NCBI GenBank assembly: GCA_005765155.1
Contig: VCCP01000002.1
Span: 5,580,001 to 5,644,000, forward strand
Direction of reading: 5' to 3'
DNA from: Zelopaecilomyces penicillatus
Lineage: Eukaryota > Ascomycota > Sordariomycetes > Hypocreales > Pseudodiploosporaceae
DNA length: 64,000 bases
Shown: piece by piece, positions 34,727 to 45,524 of the stretch
Layout of the letters: the number at the start of each line of letters is the position of its first letter
How positions within the stretch are numbered: position 1 is the first letter of the stretch
Program-made: the position numbers and the translations under genes
The notes under the pieces: model-generated
The model's input: only the letters and a program-made list of their open reading frames with translations
What the model was told of the DNA's origin: nothing
Databases searched by the model: none

Positions 34727-35545
34727 ATGGATTCAGACTCCGTTGTCTCGCAGGTCCAGCGGAAGATTGAGCTACAGAGCCCCGAGGATCTCGCCTACCT
34801 CATCACCAATGTGCGCAATGCCGCTGCTGCGAGCCTAAACCAGACGTTCCCCCACGTTGAGGGCCCTGATGGAGGGGAGGATGAGATGCGCACTCAGATT
34901 GAGGCGCTTGTAAACGAGGTAATATGCGGAAAACATAGAGTCGAAGCTTCTTAACTGGTTTTTGCTCTTATCCTTTGTTTTATCCATCTAGATTAGCGCG
35001 CGCAATCTTGTAAATCCTATTTAGCTGACAACCACTCTTGCTCTATTCAGTACATTGACAAGACATTTACTCTTGCTTCCCCCAACCTCACCATCAACGG
35101 CATGCCCGTCTCGGCCGAATCTTTCCTCAGTGCCACCACCCCGGTGCCAGACCATGTCTACGAGCCCTTCGATACGCGCAAGCGCCGCCAAGTCGCCGAT
35201 CTCATCACCCAGGAGGAGAAGCTTCTCGAGGACGTTGCCGCCCTGAAGCGCGCTGTGCCTGCCAAGGCGGCCGCAGAGCATGCAGAGCGCATCCGCGCCG
35301 CTGTTAAGCTGGATGAAGATGAGCTCCGGGAGCGTGTGGAGCGGACGGTCGCTGCAGCCGCCGCCCAGGAGACGGCTCCTCAACTGGGCGTGAACGACCT
35401 GCCAAGGCAGGATGTGGTCGAGACTGGGTTCAGGAGTGCGGTACAGGGACTGGGAAGGTTGAAGAGGGATATGCCCGCCGTGGTGGCCAAGATGGAGAGG
35501 GCGAGGGTTGCGGGCGAGTATGCAGCTACTGCGAGCCGACGATGA
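34727..35545 (+). CDS. MIS14: Kinetochore protein Mis14/Nsl1 (MIS12 complex subunit)
   Basis: Mis14/Nsl1 is a subunit of the four-protein MIS12 complex that links inner-kinetochore chromatin to the Ndc80 complex. Two exons (34727-34918 and 35051-35545; 132-nt intron GTAATA...ATTCAG) give 228 residues. The family features are an N-terminal KIELQSPEDLAYLITNVRNA helix, an EYIDKTFTLASPNLTINGM segment across the splice, and a YEPFDTRKRRQVADLITQEE motif. A coiled coil of long Glu/Arg/Ala-rich helices (LLEDVAALKRAVP onward) follows. The C-terminus (GRLKRDMPAVVAKMERARVA) is also helical. Length and order fit fungal Mis14. It converges with SEC14 downstream. Confidence 0.9.
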
Positions 35546-36074
35546 CACAGGACCGGATGGAATGCATATCGAATCCTTTTTATCAATGGAGTACAGGGAC
35601 CGGAATTTTCTTCATTCCACCTCTTCTTTTTACACGACATATTTCGTCAAAACCGAACCGGACGATTTCAGGCGCTGGGCAGGAACAAGGTGTATTTTCA
35701 TTAGCATCAATATTTGCAAAAGAGCAAGAATCATGGGAAAGCGTTGTTGGTGCGGCACCTCTGCATTTAACTCTTAGATAGCTACATTCTGGGGATATAA
35801 ATGTTAAAATCTTTGGTTAAAACAGAGCAGCAGCTGATATCAGGACCACACATACAACCCAAGTCAGGTCCTTTGTGTCTAGACTTTATTGCCTGCCCTA
35901 TTGCTACCTCTCTAACTTGCTTTTCCCATTTTTTAACACTATAAATGAGGCTCCCTCCCTACTTTGTTGCAATTATTAACATGTCGATCTAACCTGGAAC
36001 GAGGGTGACAAGCCAGTAAAGCCGTCCCTCTGCTATCCTCTCGGCAAGGTGTAATGAAACATCGTCCAGCTCGT
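35546..36074. other. Convergent 3' flanks of MIS14 and SEC14
   Basis: A 529-base AT-rich spacer between two stop codons. Nothing else is visible. Confidence 0.6.
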
Positions 36075-37279
36075 TTATGCTGCAATCGTATCCTTGGCAC
36101 CCTCCTTCTCAGGTGCTGGGGCTACCTCAGTACCGGCCGCGGGTGTCTCAATAGTGGAGCCCTGGTTCTCGATTGTAGCAGCAGGATTCTCCTTCTTCAA
36201 TTCCCACTTAACGGGCTTGGCCCATTCAGCTTCATGCCACGGCCCTGCGTCGCTGTTCTCGCAACCCCCTTCGCACTCGCAGGTTCCACCAAATGCCTTG
36301 GGCAGGTTCTCCGCAGGAATTTGCTTCAGGATCTCACTCTTATAGCCCGAGCCTAGGATATTGATCTTTGCGACGGTAACGGGGTCAAGCCAGCCCTTGA
36401 CGACGCTCCATACGGTGGAGAATCCCCATGGCGCGTTAATCATATAGAGCTTGCCAAGACGCTCGGGATAGTAGTTTTGCGAGATGACTGAGGCTTGACG
36501 AACATAGGAGTATACAGAAGGCACTTTGGTGAGGGTAACACCCTTGAGATCCATAATGGTGCAGCACGTCTCCAAAAGACTGCCAACCTTACGAGAGCAA
36601 GCGGGGAGGCGAGGGTCGGCGACACGCTCGTATTCAACTGCCAGGTTATCCAACATGCGTTCAGCGGTCGTGATTTTGTACATGGCAGTCAAGTCGATAG
36701 CGCCCAAAGTCTCGATGTAAATGGGGCGGCCATCCTGTTGAGTAAACATGTTAACCTTGTAACACTCCCAAACAGAAACCGGGAACTCAAGAGGGCACTC
36801 ACAATATCGGTCTTGTGGTAGAACTGCTTGTAATACGCCTCGAGCGCACTCTTTTCGGGATAGTCCCAGATGGGGACATTCTCGTCAAGCTTGGTATCTT
36901 TGCGCCACTTCTCACACTCAACAAACCTAATGGCGGTAAGTAATTGGATGATTTGGTATAAGTCACCACAACGTGTTTATCTTACATTTGCTTGGCCAAA
37001 GTGACGTCAAACTTTCGAGCTCGCAAAAACCGCAGCTATCATCCCATAGCGTCAGTCATTTTTGGTCTCAACGAGCTGAGGCCATCTCATGTGGAGATCA
37101 GTGGACCATACCAAAGTCAAAGTGTCTAGCCGCTCAGTGTAACCTTCAGCCTCTAGCATCATTCGGAACTGGTGGAGCGTGGCAATCTGCAAGTCAGTCA
37201 AATGACCAGGGTGGCCATCCTGGGGATTTTTAGCCTGTGATGGAAAGTCATAATGGTCGTATTTCTCGTTGACATCCAT
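36075..37279 (-). CDS. SEC14: Sec14 phosphatidylinositol/phosphatidylcholine transfer protein
   Basis: Sec14 exchanges PI and PC and supports PI4P-dependent Golgi secretion. Four exons, read from the start, are 37112-37279, 36986-37035, 36803-36926 and 36075-36734. Introns of 76, 59 and 68 nt are GT-AG. The CRAL-TRIO N-terminal helices (GHLTDLQIATLHQFRMMLE, then LRFLRARKFDVTLAKQMF) are followed by the lipid-binding domain. Its motifs are DGRPIYIETLGAIDL, IMDLKGVTLTKV, YYPERLGKLYMINAPWGF and LPKAFGGTCECEGGC. The C-terminal 45 residues (AATIENQGSTIETPAAGTEV onward) are an acidic, Pro/Ala-rich tail. An ATG at 36747-36749 lies inside the third intron and is not the start. The gene is divergent from the RMND1-like gene. 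Confidence 0.95.
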
Positions 37280-37924
37280 GATGGCGGGGAAGTTGAGCAG
37301 TAGAGAGGGGGGAGGGTTGTTGTTCGAGGCGGACTGCAGTGCGAAGAGAACAGCTTCAAGCGAGAGAGCTGCAAAGTGGCACTTTGAGTAGAGCAGAAGA
37401 AAGAAAAAGGCAGATGAGGAAAGGGGAAAAGTTGGCCAAGAGCGGTAATGGGTTGGAAATGTTGGAGGAGGTCCCGGGGTTGGGAAGGCTTTAGGTGTCT
37501 GTCGGCCGTGTAATTAACGGCGTGGCGGTATTCTTCGGCCTCCAGCTCCTTCATTGGCTTCTACTGGCTAGGTACTCCGTACTGGGCCACCACTTCTCCT
37601 CGCCTGTACGGGTCTCTACAGAGGTCTGCCCACTATTAATTACAATCTATGGGCACAAGTCACCTACACAAAGCAACCTGGAGACAGGCCACAGCTTCGA
37701 TCTGGCGGGACTTTTCGTCATGGGTGTCAAGCCACCCTGCCTAAAGGAGACTAGATGCGGGACAACAGTGACAGTTGGTTTTGCTAGGGGAGCTTTCCCA
37801 TGTGAGAAATCACATGGCGATAAGTCAATATGGCGATAAGGCGATGAATCTTCAACGGTAGGCGACAGCAACCGATGCGTGATGGCCCGCAGGGTTCCGA
37901 GGCTTTTAGACGCCTGCGAGATCA
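37280..37924. other. Divergent promoter, SEC14 and RMND1-like gene
   Basis: A 645-base region shared by two divergent genes. It contains one exact TACTCCGTA word (37573-37581). No further gene is supported. Confidence 0.55.
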
Positions 37925-39190
37925 ATGATGAGGGCCTCTCCGCAGCGAATCACGGCCAATGTCGTGCGCCAACTCCACAGCTCCGCCGCAGGTCGCCGTC
38001 CGCGGCGCTCCTTTCATCTGACAGCTCCGGCTGGCCTCCCGCGCAAGAGGAGCTTCTTCACCTCTAACCCATACCTGTCTCAGGGTGTCGATGACTCCAG
38101 ACACGACTCCGAAGCATCTCCAACTGAGTCGCAGCAGCAGCAGCAGCAGCACCAATCCGGCACGTCAGCAGCAAAGCGAAAGCCTACACGATCAGTCACG
38201 GCCAAGAACTCTCTGCGCCGCGTTGCCATCATTGCACAACAGCCGAAACGGGGATCTGATGGCAGGGCAGGCGTAGATGATGGAGATGTTGACCAGTCCA
38301 CATTGGTTAGTGCGACGTGCATTGCAGAGGCCTTTGACATGCACCTGGTCACGGAGATTCTTTCCTCACATGGTTTCGCTATTAATCCCGACGGCACGAG
38401 CTTCGAAACCACAGAGGTAGTCCACGCGAGAGGGGTTAACGGCGGCGACATATTTGTCTTTCCTTCTGGAACTATTGTCACATGGTCATTACCCCCAGAT
38501 GTTGTCACAAAGCAGATACTGCGCGCCGCTGAAGACCCTCATCCGGCGAGCCTACGTGAAGTCGAGGATCTGGAGTTCACAACAGACACTTCGCGGGAAA
38601 CTAGTACGCTCAAGGGCGACATGGTCGTGCTTGGAACTCGAAGGGAACATAAAGAAGGGGACACGCTTGACACCACACTGGCCAAGATTGCATTCTCTTC
38701 TGGCTTGGCACGGAGCACCAAGCTCGCTGTTCTCGAAACCACTCTCACATCTTATTTCGAAAGCACTCGGAATATACCCGCCCTTCTCTCACAGGGAACC
38801 GGCGTCCCCCTAGGCAGGAAATTTATTCTCCAGAAGACTGGGGAACTGCTCAGTCTGCGAGCCCGTCTAAACCACTACTCCGAGCTTACTGACTCGCTGC
38901 CGGACATCTTCTGGGACAGCAAGTCCGAGCTCGGCCTGGAGGGATATTATGACCAGGTGGGCCGGGCCCTAGATGTCAATGTTCGCATTCGCACGCTCAA
39001 CCAGAAGATGGACTACGCTCAGGAAATCGCAACTGTGTTGCGCGAGATGTCGAGCGAGCAGCATGGAACTCGCTTGGAATGGATCATCATTGTACTCATT
39101 GCTGTTGAGGTCATATTCGAGGTGAGGAGGATCGTCATAGAATGGAGCCAGGAGAGGGAGGCAGCTGAAGAGATGGCAAAGGAGTCATAG
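37925..39190 (+). CDS. Mitochondrial RMND1/Mrx10-like protein (DUF155 family)
   Basis: DUF155 proteins include human RMND1 and yeast Mrx10, inner-membrane proteins needed for mitochondrial translation, and the related Rmd1/Rmd8. This single-exon protein has 421 residues. The first 45 are rich in Arg/Ser/Ala with no acidic residues (MMRASPQRITANVVRQLHSS), a clear mitochondrial presequence and the reason I favour the Mrx10/RMND1 branch. A five-Gln run and a Ser-rich linker follow. The DUF155 domain (about 140-395) includes GGDIFVFPSGTIVTWSLP, KIAFSSGLARSTKLAVLE, ELLSLRARLNHYSELTD and PDIFWDSKSELGLEGYYDQV. A C-terminal membrane segment, LEWIIIVLIAVEVIFEV, is the family hallmark. The start could be either of two adjacent ATGs. 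Confidence 0.88.
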   Translation: MMRASPQRITANVVRQLHSSAAGRRPRRSFHLTAPAGLPRKRSFFTSNPYLSQGVDDSRHDSEASPTESQQQQQQHQSGTSAAKRKPTRSVTAKNSLRRVAIIAQQPKRGSDGRAGVDDGDVDQSTLVSATCIAEAFDMHLVTEILSSHGFAINPDGTSFETTEVVHARGVNGGDIFVFPSGTIVTWSLPPDVVTKQILRAAEDPHPASLREVEDLEFTTDTSRETSTLKGDMVVLGTRREHKEGDTLDTTLAKIAFSSGLARSTKLAVLETTLTSYFESTRNIPALLSQGTGVPLGRKFILQKTGELLSLRARLNHYSELTDSLPDIFWDSKSELGLEGYYDQVGRALDVNVRIRTLNQKMDYAQEIATVLREMSSEQHGTRLEWIIIVLIAVEVIFEVRRIVIEWSQEREAAEEMAKES

Positions 39191-39818
39191 ATTTCTTATT
39201 TTTATTGTGTATAACTTAGATGCGGCGCGATGTGGCTTGGCATTGGCTAATTAAGCTTCGGCTGGACCGAATGATACCCCCAACTCTGTACTATATGCTG
39301 TATATATCTGTGTATAACGACTAGATGGCCATCTTCGTTCTTCATTTTACGTCTATTTTTCTTGCAAGACTCCGTTGACTCATATCACACTTAACGAGCG
39401 CCTCTACTAAGTCTTTATGGCGAATAGCACTGCCCTCTCCATCTAGAAGCTTCCAGTGACATTACTCACTAGAACCCCCCTTGCTCGACAAGTTGGTGCA
39501 GAATGTTATACCTATTCATTCATTCATAATAAAATACAATTACATCTCTCCGTATATCATTACAGCCATAGAGAAGAAATACCGATATATTACACTCGGA
39601 GCTACAATCAATCGCCTTACCGCCATAGGCGCGAACTGCTGTACTGAACTGGGCAACGATCGAAACAACAGCAAGGCACTATGTCAGTAAGAAGACAGCT
39701 GAAGGACGCTATAAGACGATTGAAATGCCCATAAATCGAAGCCAACATGGGGTATATTTCAAAACAGAGAGATCACACCATAGAGTTCATTGTGCTTGCA
39801 GCGGCTAATCAATGCCGA
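39191..39818. other. Convergent 3' flank, no gene
   Basis: An AT-rich 628-base spacer between the RMND1-like stop and the end of the APH relic. Nothing else is supported. Confidence 0.55.
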
Positions 39819-40324
39819 TTATTCACCCCACCATTTCTGACGGGTCAACTCCATTTCTAGCTCTGCGGAATATCTGTCGAGGAATTTATCAAGTTGAATC
39901 TGCCAGTCTGTTGTCGTATTATTGCCACACCACGTAGAGGTATATTCCTAATAGTTTGGGTACTAGCTAGAAAACTCCCAATCTGAAATACCCACAACTT
40001 TATCAAGATATTGGCCGGATTTAGGTCACTATGGGTAAAAACTGGCGCTGGCCATGAGCTGTCATGCATATATACCATTTGTTTGAGTCTTTGGTGTTCT
40101 TCCTCACATGACACACTACCACCCTTGGGAAGTTGGAGGTCATGTCTAAGCCACAGGTGAAATTCCGGAATTGATTCAAAAGGACCAAATCGGGGGAATG
40201 CACTGGGGATACGTGAATCACGAAGGGACCCCCGCGAGCAACTTTCTACTGCTATACCTGGGGGCCGAAGTGTTCGTAAACACACATAGAAAGGCAAGTT
40301 GCATGTCCCGAGAAAAGAGCCCAA
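39819..40324 (-). pseudogene. RIP-damaged relic of an APH-family phosphotransferase gene
   Basis: The minus strand encodes the C-terminal half of a fungal aminoglycoside-phosphotransferase-like protein (PF01636 type). LRTLRPPG and SLRDSRIPSAFPRFGPF are followed by FHLWLRHDL, WPAPVFTHSDLNPANILI and, after a frameshift, KVVGISDWEFS. A further frame ends EMELTRQKWWGE-stop at 39819. It is broken three ways: the frameshift just after NILI, a TAG at 39963-39965, and a TAG at 39958-39960. Both TAG codons replace Trp codons in the usual GWYPxYWEYTS motif. The catalytic HGD has become HSD. These changes are G to A after T on the coding strand, that is CpA to TpA on the other strand, the RIP signature. 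The N-terminal half of the family is not recognisable upstream. It lies about 240 bases downstream of DIM-2. Confidence 0.8.
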
Positions 40325-40568
40325 AACCTAGTAGAAGATGCATTTGCTGCATCAGGGGATCATCTATTGTAGTTTTGACTACCAATTATAGGAGCATTAT
40401 ATACATCCACAAACAGGACCTGAAATGGTATTAGGTATGCCTGCTGTACTTACAGAGCACATGTCTATACAAAGCGGGGGGGTAGTTACTTCATGTCCAT
40501 ATACAGAAATAAGAATCGCTGTGTATACAGCCATAACTTGTCCAAAATAAAACAAAAAAACAGTCATC

Positions 40569-43500
40569 TTACAGTTCATCATGAAGCGGAGAAACAGCCT
40601 GAAACTCACGAGCTTTTTGCGTCTTGAGTGGTCTGAACTCGATTATAAAGTTGCACTTTGATACCGACCGCTTGCGACATGTGGGTGCAGTTTCATCATC
40701 TGAGAATGAACCAGAAGACAATGGGACCTCTGTAGTCGCTTTTGAGCCTAGCTTTGAGGGGATATCAACATCTTCGCCGGAACTACTCTCAACGCTCGAG
40801 TTGGCTAGGATATTGCCATTGTTCAATGACGTAACCCAAGCCTCCCTGATCACGACTCCAAAAGCAACAGCCACTTCTCTTGCCACGCTATTCCCAACAA
40901 TCTTGTACTGTGTTGGAGGGTTACCCAACAACACATCGTCATCTCGGAAACCCTGAGCTCGACGAGCTTCCATGATCGTGAGTACTCGGTCCTCTTCCCA
41001 ATGAAGCTGCCGTCCGTTTTTGGCATCCGTTGGGTGCTGGGAAGTCACAATCGTTTCAATCAGTCGGTTGGGGAACATTCGCCCATACGCGCCTGAATTG
41101 GCACTGATGGGGTGTATCGCCGGTCCTTGGCGAGGGGCCTCATCTTTTTCAATTATTCGTGGGAAAAGGGAATGCTCTGCCTGGGTGAGAACACCAGAAC
41201 CAGCCTTTTTTTTGTCCATTCCGTAATATGCCTGTGCAAAATTCATGCCCCAAGGTCGCTTGGGAATGAGGCATATCCGGGCTCGAACAGCCCGGGTTAT
41301 CCCCAAAGAAACGCGGTGGTCCGGATATGGCACGCAGATATCCGGCTTCCCGTCGTATATGGGTGGAAGATCCTTTGTCGCTTCAAGCGCCGAAGTGAAC
41401 TTGAATGGGGTTGTGTGAGGCATCTCACGGACAGCCATAGCCTCGCCAGTAGGTAATAACCCAACAGTGAGAGACTTGGTAAGAGGGGGGTGTGAGTGCG
41501 TCATAGGCGGCCTCTGTGGTAACTCAACTCCGGGAGCAGCAACCATGACGAAGATGCGTGATCGACGCTGCGAAGCGCCACATGATGAGGCATCCATGAA
41601 GAAGAACTGGGTCTGATACCCTAGTCCGACAAGCGCACAAATGACCTGGCTGAATACATCTTGGTCTCGATCTACTTTCTTATGTATAATGCCCGGAACG
41701 TTCTCCAAAAGAGCATATTTGGGCCGGTAGAGGTCGACAAAGGACGCAAAGGCCGCTACCAGTGACTGATTCTTCCGCTGTTGTATTGTTGTCCTGTCGT
41801 TGGTGAGCCGAGAGAAGCCAGGGCAGGGGCTGCCGCCAGAAATGAAATCAATATCACCAATCCGTGGCACATTGTTTGAGAATTTCCCCTCTATAGCACA
41901 ACGTTGCAAGTCATCGATGGATCCCAAGAAAGGGTGCACCTTTTCTGGGTCCTGTACGTTTGCCATGTACGTATGAATAGCCTTGCTGTCGTAGTCGTTT
42001 GCCCACTTCATCTCAATTGCTCCACCATCCTCTAGTCCTCTTCCGAAATTGCCTCCTCCACAAAAGAGATCCATTCCGCGGAGCCTAGGGATGTCTTCCT
42101 GTAATGGGTTGTATCCCTGGTGCAAAGATGATGGGACCATTTCCAATGGCACAAAATTCCGTTTACCATCTTGATCAAATGCCTCTTGGTGTGTGATATA
42201 GAAGAAGTTGCCTACCCCGTTGCGGTCATAAGGCGTAGGGATTTCTTCAGCAGCAACAAAGGCTCTGACAGTACACGGTCCTATGATGCGCTTGTGTGTC
42301 ACTTCCACGAACTGCTCACTGTATACAACTTCGTTGGAGTGCGCATGTGGACAAGATAAGTCGATATTGTTGCGACGCAGAAGCCGTCGGAATCGATAAA
42401 ACTCGTTGCCCTTTTCACTAAAGTGGGCATCGAATTCGCAGGGCTCAGAAATAGAACTTTGGAGGTCTATGTGCAGTAGCCAAGTCGTTCCTGGTTGATA
42501 TCTCGGCACAGCCGTCGGCTTTGTAGGTTGTGGCATGGTATGCTGACAATGAAGATGTGTTGACTTGAGAGTAATCCACCGCCGCTGTTCATGAACATAC
42601 GTTTGTCTACAAAAGAACTCGGCCTTCGTGGCAGATGTGCCGCCAAAGTCGACTTCGTGAACTCCAAGGATTTCAGGCTCGTCAATTTTGGACCTTTCGG
42701 AACAGGAACAGTGATCTGAAAGAAATAGCTCATTATTCCAAGGATACTTCATAAGACCGCATATAGTATCAGCAGGTCGGTAATACCACACGACATCAAA
42801 CACTCGCTTGCCTCGTTTATTGATGTGCACTTTCTGCACCAAAGCGAACCACCGGTCGTCATCAGTGGAAGATTGTGAGATCTCCCGTCGCCACAATGTT
42901 CCTGACCCCTCGGCATCTCGGTGTGTTGAGATGGTGTCACCTGGCTTGATTTCTTTGATCCGTTGCTCTGGCGCTACTGTTATCTTCTTCGCATGATCGT
43001 GCAATGATGAAGGAAGCTCTAGATGGCGCCTCTGAATTAATTTGTGGCGCAATGCCTTGGTTTCGGCGCTCATAGGCACAACCTTGAGCCGATCTCCGAA
43101 TGGAAGTTGAGCAAAACAGTCATAAATATACTGCGTGACTACAGTAGGCGGATGCAGAGTCTGAGGCGGCGCCCTGTAGCGGTTGAAATCCCAAATCTCG
43201 GCCCAGATGGTGTGATACTCTGTCTTTTTGTAATCCAGTACTCCTATAGCCTCTTTACGGAGAAACGCGATGTTGGCTACCACTGAACTTCGAAAGTCTT
43301 CGTTGGAGCGTAGGTGTAACCAGTCAAGAATTGCTGGGGCATTCTTATGCGCCCTCTTCAGCCATGTCGCAAACTGACTCCGGAAATGATGGATAGTAAC
43401 TTTGCGGTGGCCGTTACCCATCACACGTAGGAAGTCTACGAAATGCTTGGCCAAGTCCGCGACCCATAGGAATGGCGTAAAAAAGCGAGCATACTCGCTG

Positions 43501-44357
43501 GCCGGCTTCCCTAGTCTATAATATAGCTCACGTTTAGAGGTGAAGTTGAGACGTGACTGCAGCCATACATGGCCACGCACAGTATGCTCCTGTAGTGTTC
43601 CATGGTTCCCGATAGGCATGCCAGCAATAGCAACTCGACGTACATATACCTTTGTATCTCTGACACTTAGGACTCCATCAAAGTACCACGTCTTGCCTTG
43701 TTGTGTTTTAATGTGAAGATGGTGAAGTGAACGCATTTCTTCAGGGAATCTTTCCAGGTCGCAGTAAATGGCAAACTCATTTAACTGAAACTCATCAGAG
43801 TCAGTAAACACAGATGCACATTGCCGTTTTTGCGCTGCCAAGAGTAAATCCACAGCCGATTGCTCGGATACGATGGCGATACCGCCGGGAGGCTCGAACG
43901 GCTCATAACATGATTGAGGCGAGAGTAACACAGAAGCTGGTATCTCAACATCAATGGCGCTTGTAGTTAAATGAGGCGTTGGACATTTGGATTGCGGTGG
44001 TGTAGTATAAGCCGCGCTAGTATGCTTCTCAACACTGTGCTTCATGGAGTTTGGGCCAGAGGATAAATCCGTCTCCTTTAGCAGTGGCTTGTTCTGAGAC
44101 TGCTTGACAGGGGCAGTTTTAAACGACTGTGTCGAGTCATTTGTGCGATCGAGAGGGGTAAATATATCATGCAAAGGGTCATCGCCAACGACTTCTCCTG
44201 TTTGATCTGAAACCCCATCGCATTCAGCCTTCTCAAAGAGCCCGTCAAAATGCCGATCTAAATCCCCAAAATCGTCTAAACCCTCGGGAAAGACACCTTC
44301 AATGTAATCCATAACGGGAATGATGAAAGAGCTAATCAATACGTCAGCACCAGTCAT
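40569..44357 (-). CDS. DIM-2: DIM-2-type DNA (cytosine-5) methyltransferase
   Basis: DIM-2 is the fungal enzyme responsible for cytosine methylation, guided in Neurospora by H3K9 methylation and HP1, typically at RIP-mutated repeats. This is a single 1262-residue exon. The N-terminal about 150 residues are acidic and low complexity. A BAH domain lies near 470-600 (KPGDTISTHRD, WFALVQKVHINKRG, EILGVHEVDFGG). The catalytic domain starts near 760 with motif I MDLFCGGGNFGRGLEDGG. Motif IV is SGGSPCPGFSRL (Cys845), motif VI is LLENVPGI (Glu885), motif VIII is QRRSRIFVMVA, and the last motifs include YKIVGNSVAREVA. All catalytic residues are present. It is somewhat shorter than the Neurospora protein, mainly at the N-terminus. 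The Met at residue 16 is an alternative start. Confidence 0.94.
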   Translation of the reverse strand: MTGADVLISSFIIPVMDYIEGVFPEGLDDFGDLDRHFDGLFEKAECDGVSDQTGEVVGDDPLHDIFTPLDRTNDSTQSFKTAPVKQSQNKPLLKETDLSSGPNSMKHSVEKHTSAAYTTPPQSKCPTPHLTTSAIDVEIPASVLLSPQSCYEPFEPPGGIAIVSEQSAVDLLLAAQKRQCASVFTDSDEFQLNEFAIYCDLERFPEEMRSLHHLHIKTQQGKTWYFDGVLSVRDTKVYVRRVAIAGMPIGNHGTLQEHTVRGHVWLQSRLNFTSKRELYYRLGKPASEYARFFTPFLWVADLAKHFVDFLRVMGNGHRKVTIHHFRSQFATWLKRAHKNAPAILDWLHLRSNEDFRSSVVANIAFLRKEAIGVLDYKKTEYHTIWAEIWDFNRYRAPPQTLHPPTVVTQYIYDCFAQLPFGDRLKVVPMSAETKALRHKLIQRRHLELPSSLHDHAKKITVAPEQRIKEIKPGDTISTHRDAEGSGTLWRREISQSSTDDDRWFALVQKVHINKRGKRVFDVVWYYRPADTICGLMKYPWNNELFLSDHCSCSERSKIDEPEILGVHEVDFGGTSATKAEFFCRQTYVHEQRRWITLKSTHLHCQHTMPQPTKPTAVPRYQPGTTWLLHIDLQSSISEPCEFDAHFSEKGNEFYRFRRLLRRNNIDLSCPHAHSNEVVYSEQFVEVTHKRIIGPCTVRAFVAAEEIPTPYDRNGVGNFFYITHQEAFDQDGKRNFVPLEMVPSSLHQGYNPLQEDIPRLRGMDLFCGGGNFGRGLEDGGAIEMKWANDYDSKAIHTYMANVQDPEKVHPFLGSIDDLQRCAIEGKFSNNVPRIGDIDFISGGSPCPGFSRLTNDRTTIQQRKNQSLVAAFASFVDLYRPKYALLENVPGIIHKKVDRDQDVFSQVICALVGLGYQTQFFFMDASSCGASQRRSRIFVMVAAPGVELPQRPPMTHSHPPLTKSLTVGLLPTGEAMAVREMPHTTPFKFTSALEATKDLPPIYDGKPDICVPYPDHRVSLGITRAVRARICLIPKRPWGMNFAQAYYGMDKKKAGSGVLTQAEHSLFPRIIEKDEAPRQGPAIHPISANSGAYGRMFPNRLIETIVTSQHPTDAKNGRQLHWEEDRVLTIMEARRAQGFRDDDVLLGNPPTQYKIVGNSVAREVAVAFGVVIREAWVTSLNNGNILANSSVESSSGEDVDIPSKLGSKATTEVPLSSGSFSDDETAPTCRKRSVSKCNFIIEFRPLKTQKAREFQAVSPLHDEL

Positions 44358-45524
44358 GTTGTGAATGGATGAATGAAAAACCAGTATCTTACCGACGTCC
44401 GTAATAAACCTTCTATCTTTTCAAAACGTCATATCCAACTCAAAAGCATCGCACAAGCGAGAGGGGGGGAGCTAATGAAATGAGAACTGGAAAAGCGAGG
44501 GAGAAAGGCTATAAAAAACAAGGCAAGTCGGCCAAGATCCTCGATACAGAGAAAGCGGTATGTGTTGGGATTTAATAAGTGGGTTTCATTGTTTGTTTAA
44601 GAAAATGAAGGACAAAACATGAAAAAGCATAGAAGCTCTGATAGCCGCCGAAACGTGACTTGAAAGGGGTTGAAAGAAGGTGCAGAAGATTGAAAGTCGA
44701 GATGTGTTGCATAGGTAGGTAGGTAAGACGAAATGCTGGGGCAGCTGCACACAGCTGGCTGACTAGGTATGCGGAAGGGTTCTTGCCAAACCCTTGAACC
44801 GCTAACACCACTGCACTGGTGTTTTTCGTTCACCTTTGCGTGTCAGGGTCGGCCGTCTTCTGGCGCGATTCATTTGCGGCGCGAGAATGCTTCTTCTTCC
44901 AGATAGTGGTGAATGGTGAGCCAATCATAATCCATGCCACGCCCTGCACTGGCAGGTCCCAGTTCAGATTGGGTGGGTCGCATGGCTGGCGCCCATGGAG
45001 ATTCCCATTGGTCAAAATGACGTAGAGTGAATCCGCGTTGTCGGACCTGCATCGATGCTCATGGCCAATTAGAGTACAGGCATATGTTGATGAATGGAGT
45101 GAAGCCCACCGATTTTCAAGCTTTAGTATGAATTAGCTGAAAAATCAGAAACTTTACAAAGGAGATAGTATTCGACAACTCGATTAAAGTTAGCATTCTA
45201 GCTTAAATAGTCATCGAGAAGTTTTTGCAGCGAATTCAATATGGTAGCTGATACCAGTTTGAATTCACCAGAACCAATGTCTACATCACCAACAACAAGC
45301 ACGTACTCCATTGGAACTACCACCCCATTCACATATTGCAATGCTTGCGAGAAATCGCACAGGAAAAACAACAACAAATAAACATGCCTCCAACCCGCGC
45401 CCATGTATGCTAATTCCACCTTCAAACCGTAAATCGTTTGTACCCAACTGAGCCCCAGTCAGTCATTGAATGCTTGTCCCTCTATCTTCCATTGACTCCG
45501 TTTTTTCCTTGGTCCAAATCAGTT
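44358..45524. other. Intergenic region, DIM-2 promoter side
   Basis: About 1.2 kb between the DIM-2 start and the SLD2 stop, both minus strand. A short TAGG run lies near 44715-44728. No gene is supported. Confidence 0.55.

Noticed and set aside
36735..36802. ATG at 36747-36749 as the SEC14 start
   Set aside because: It lies inside the third intron; upstream exons restore the conserved CRAL-TRIO N-terminus.
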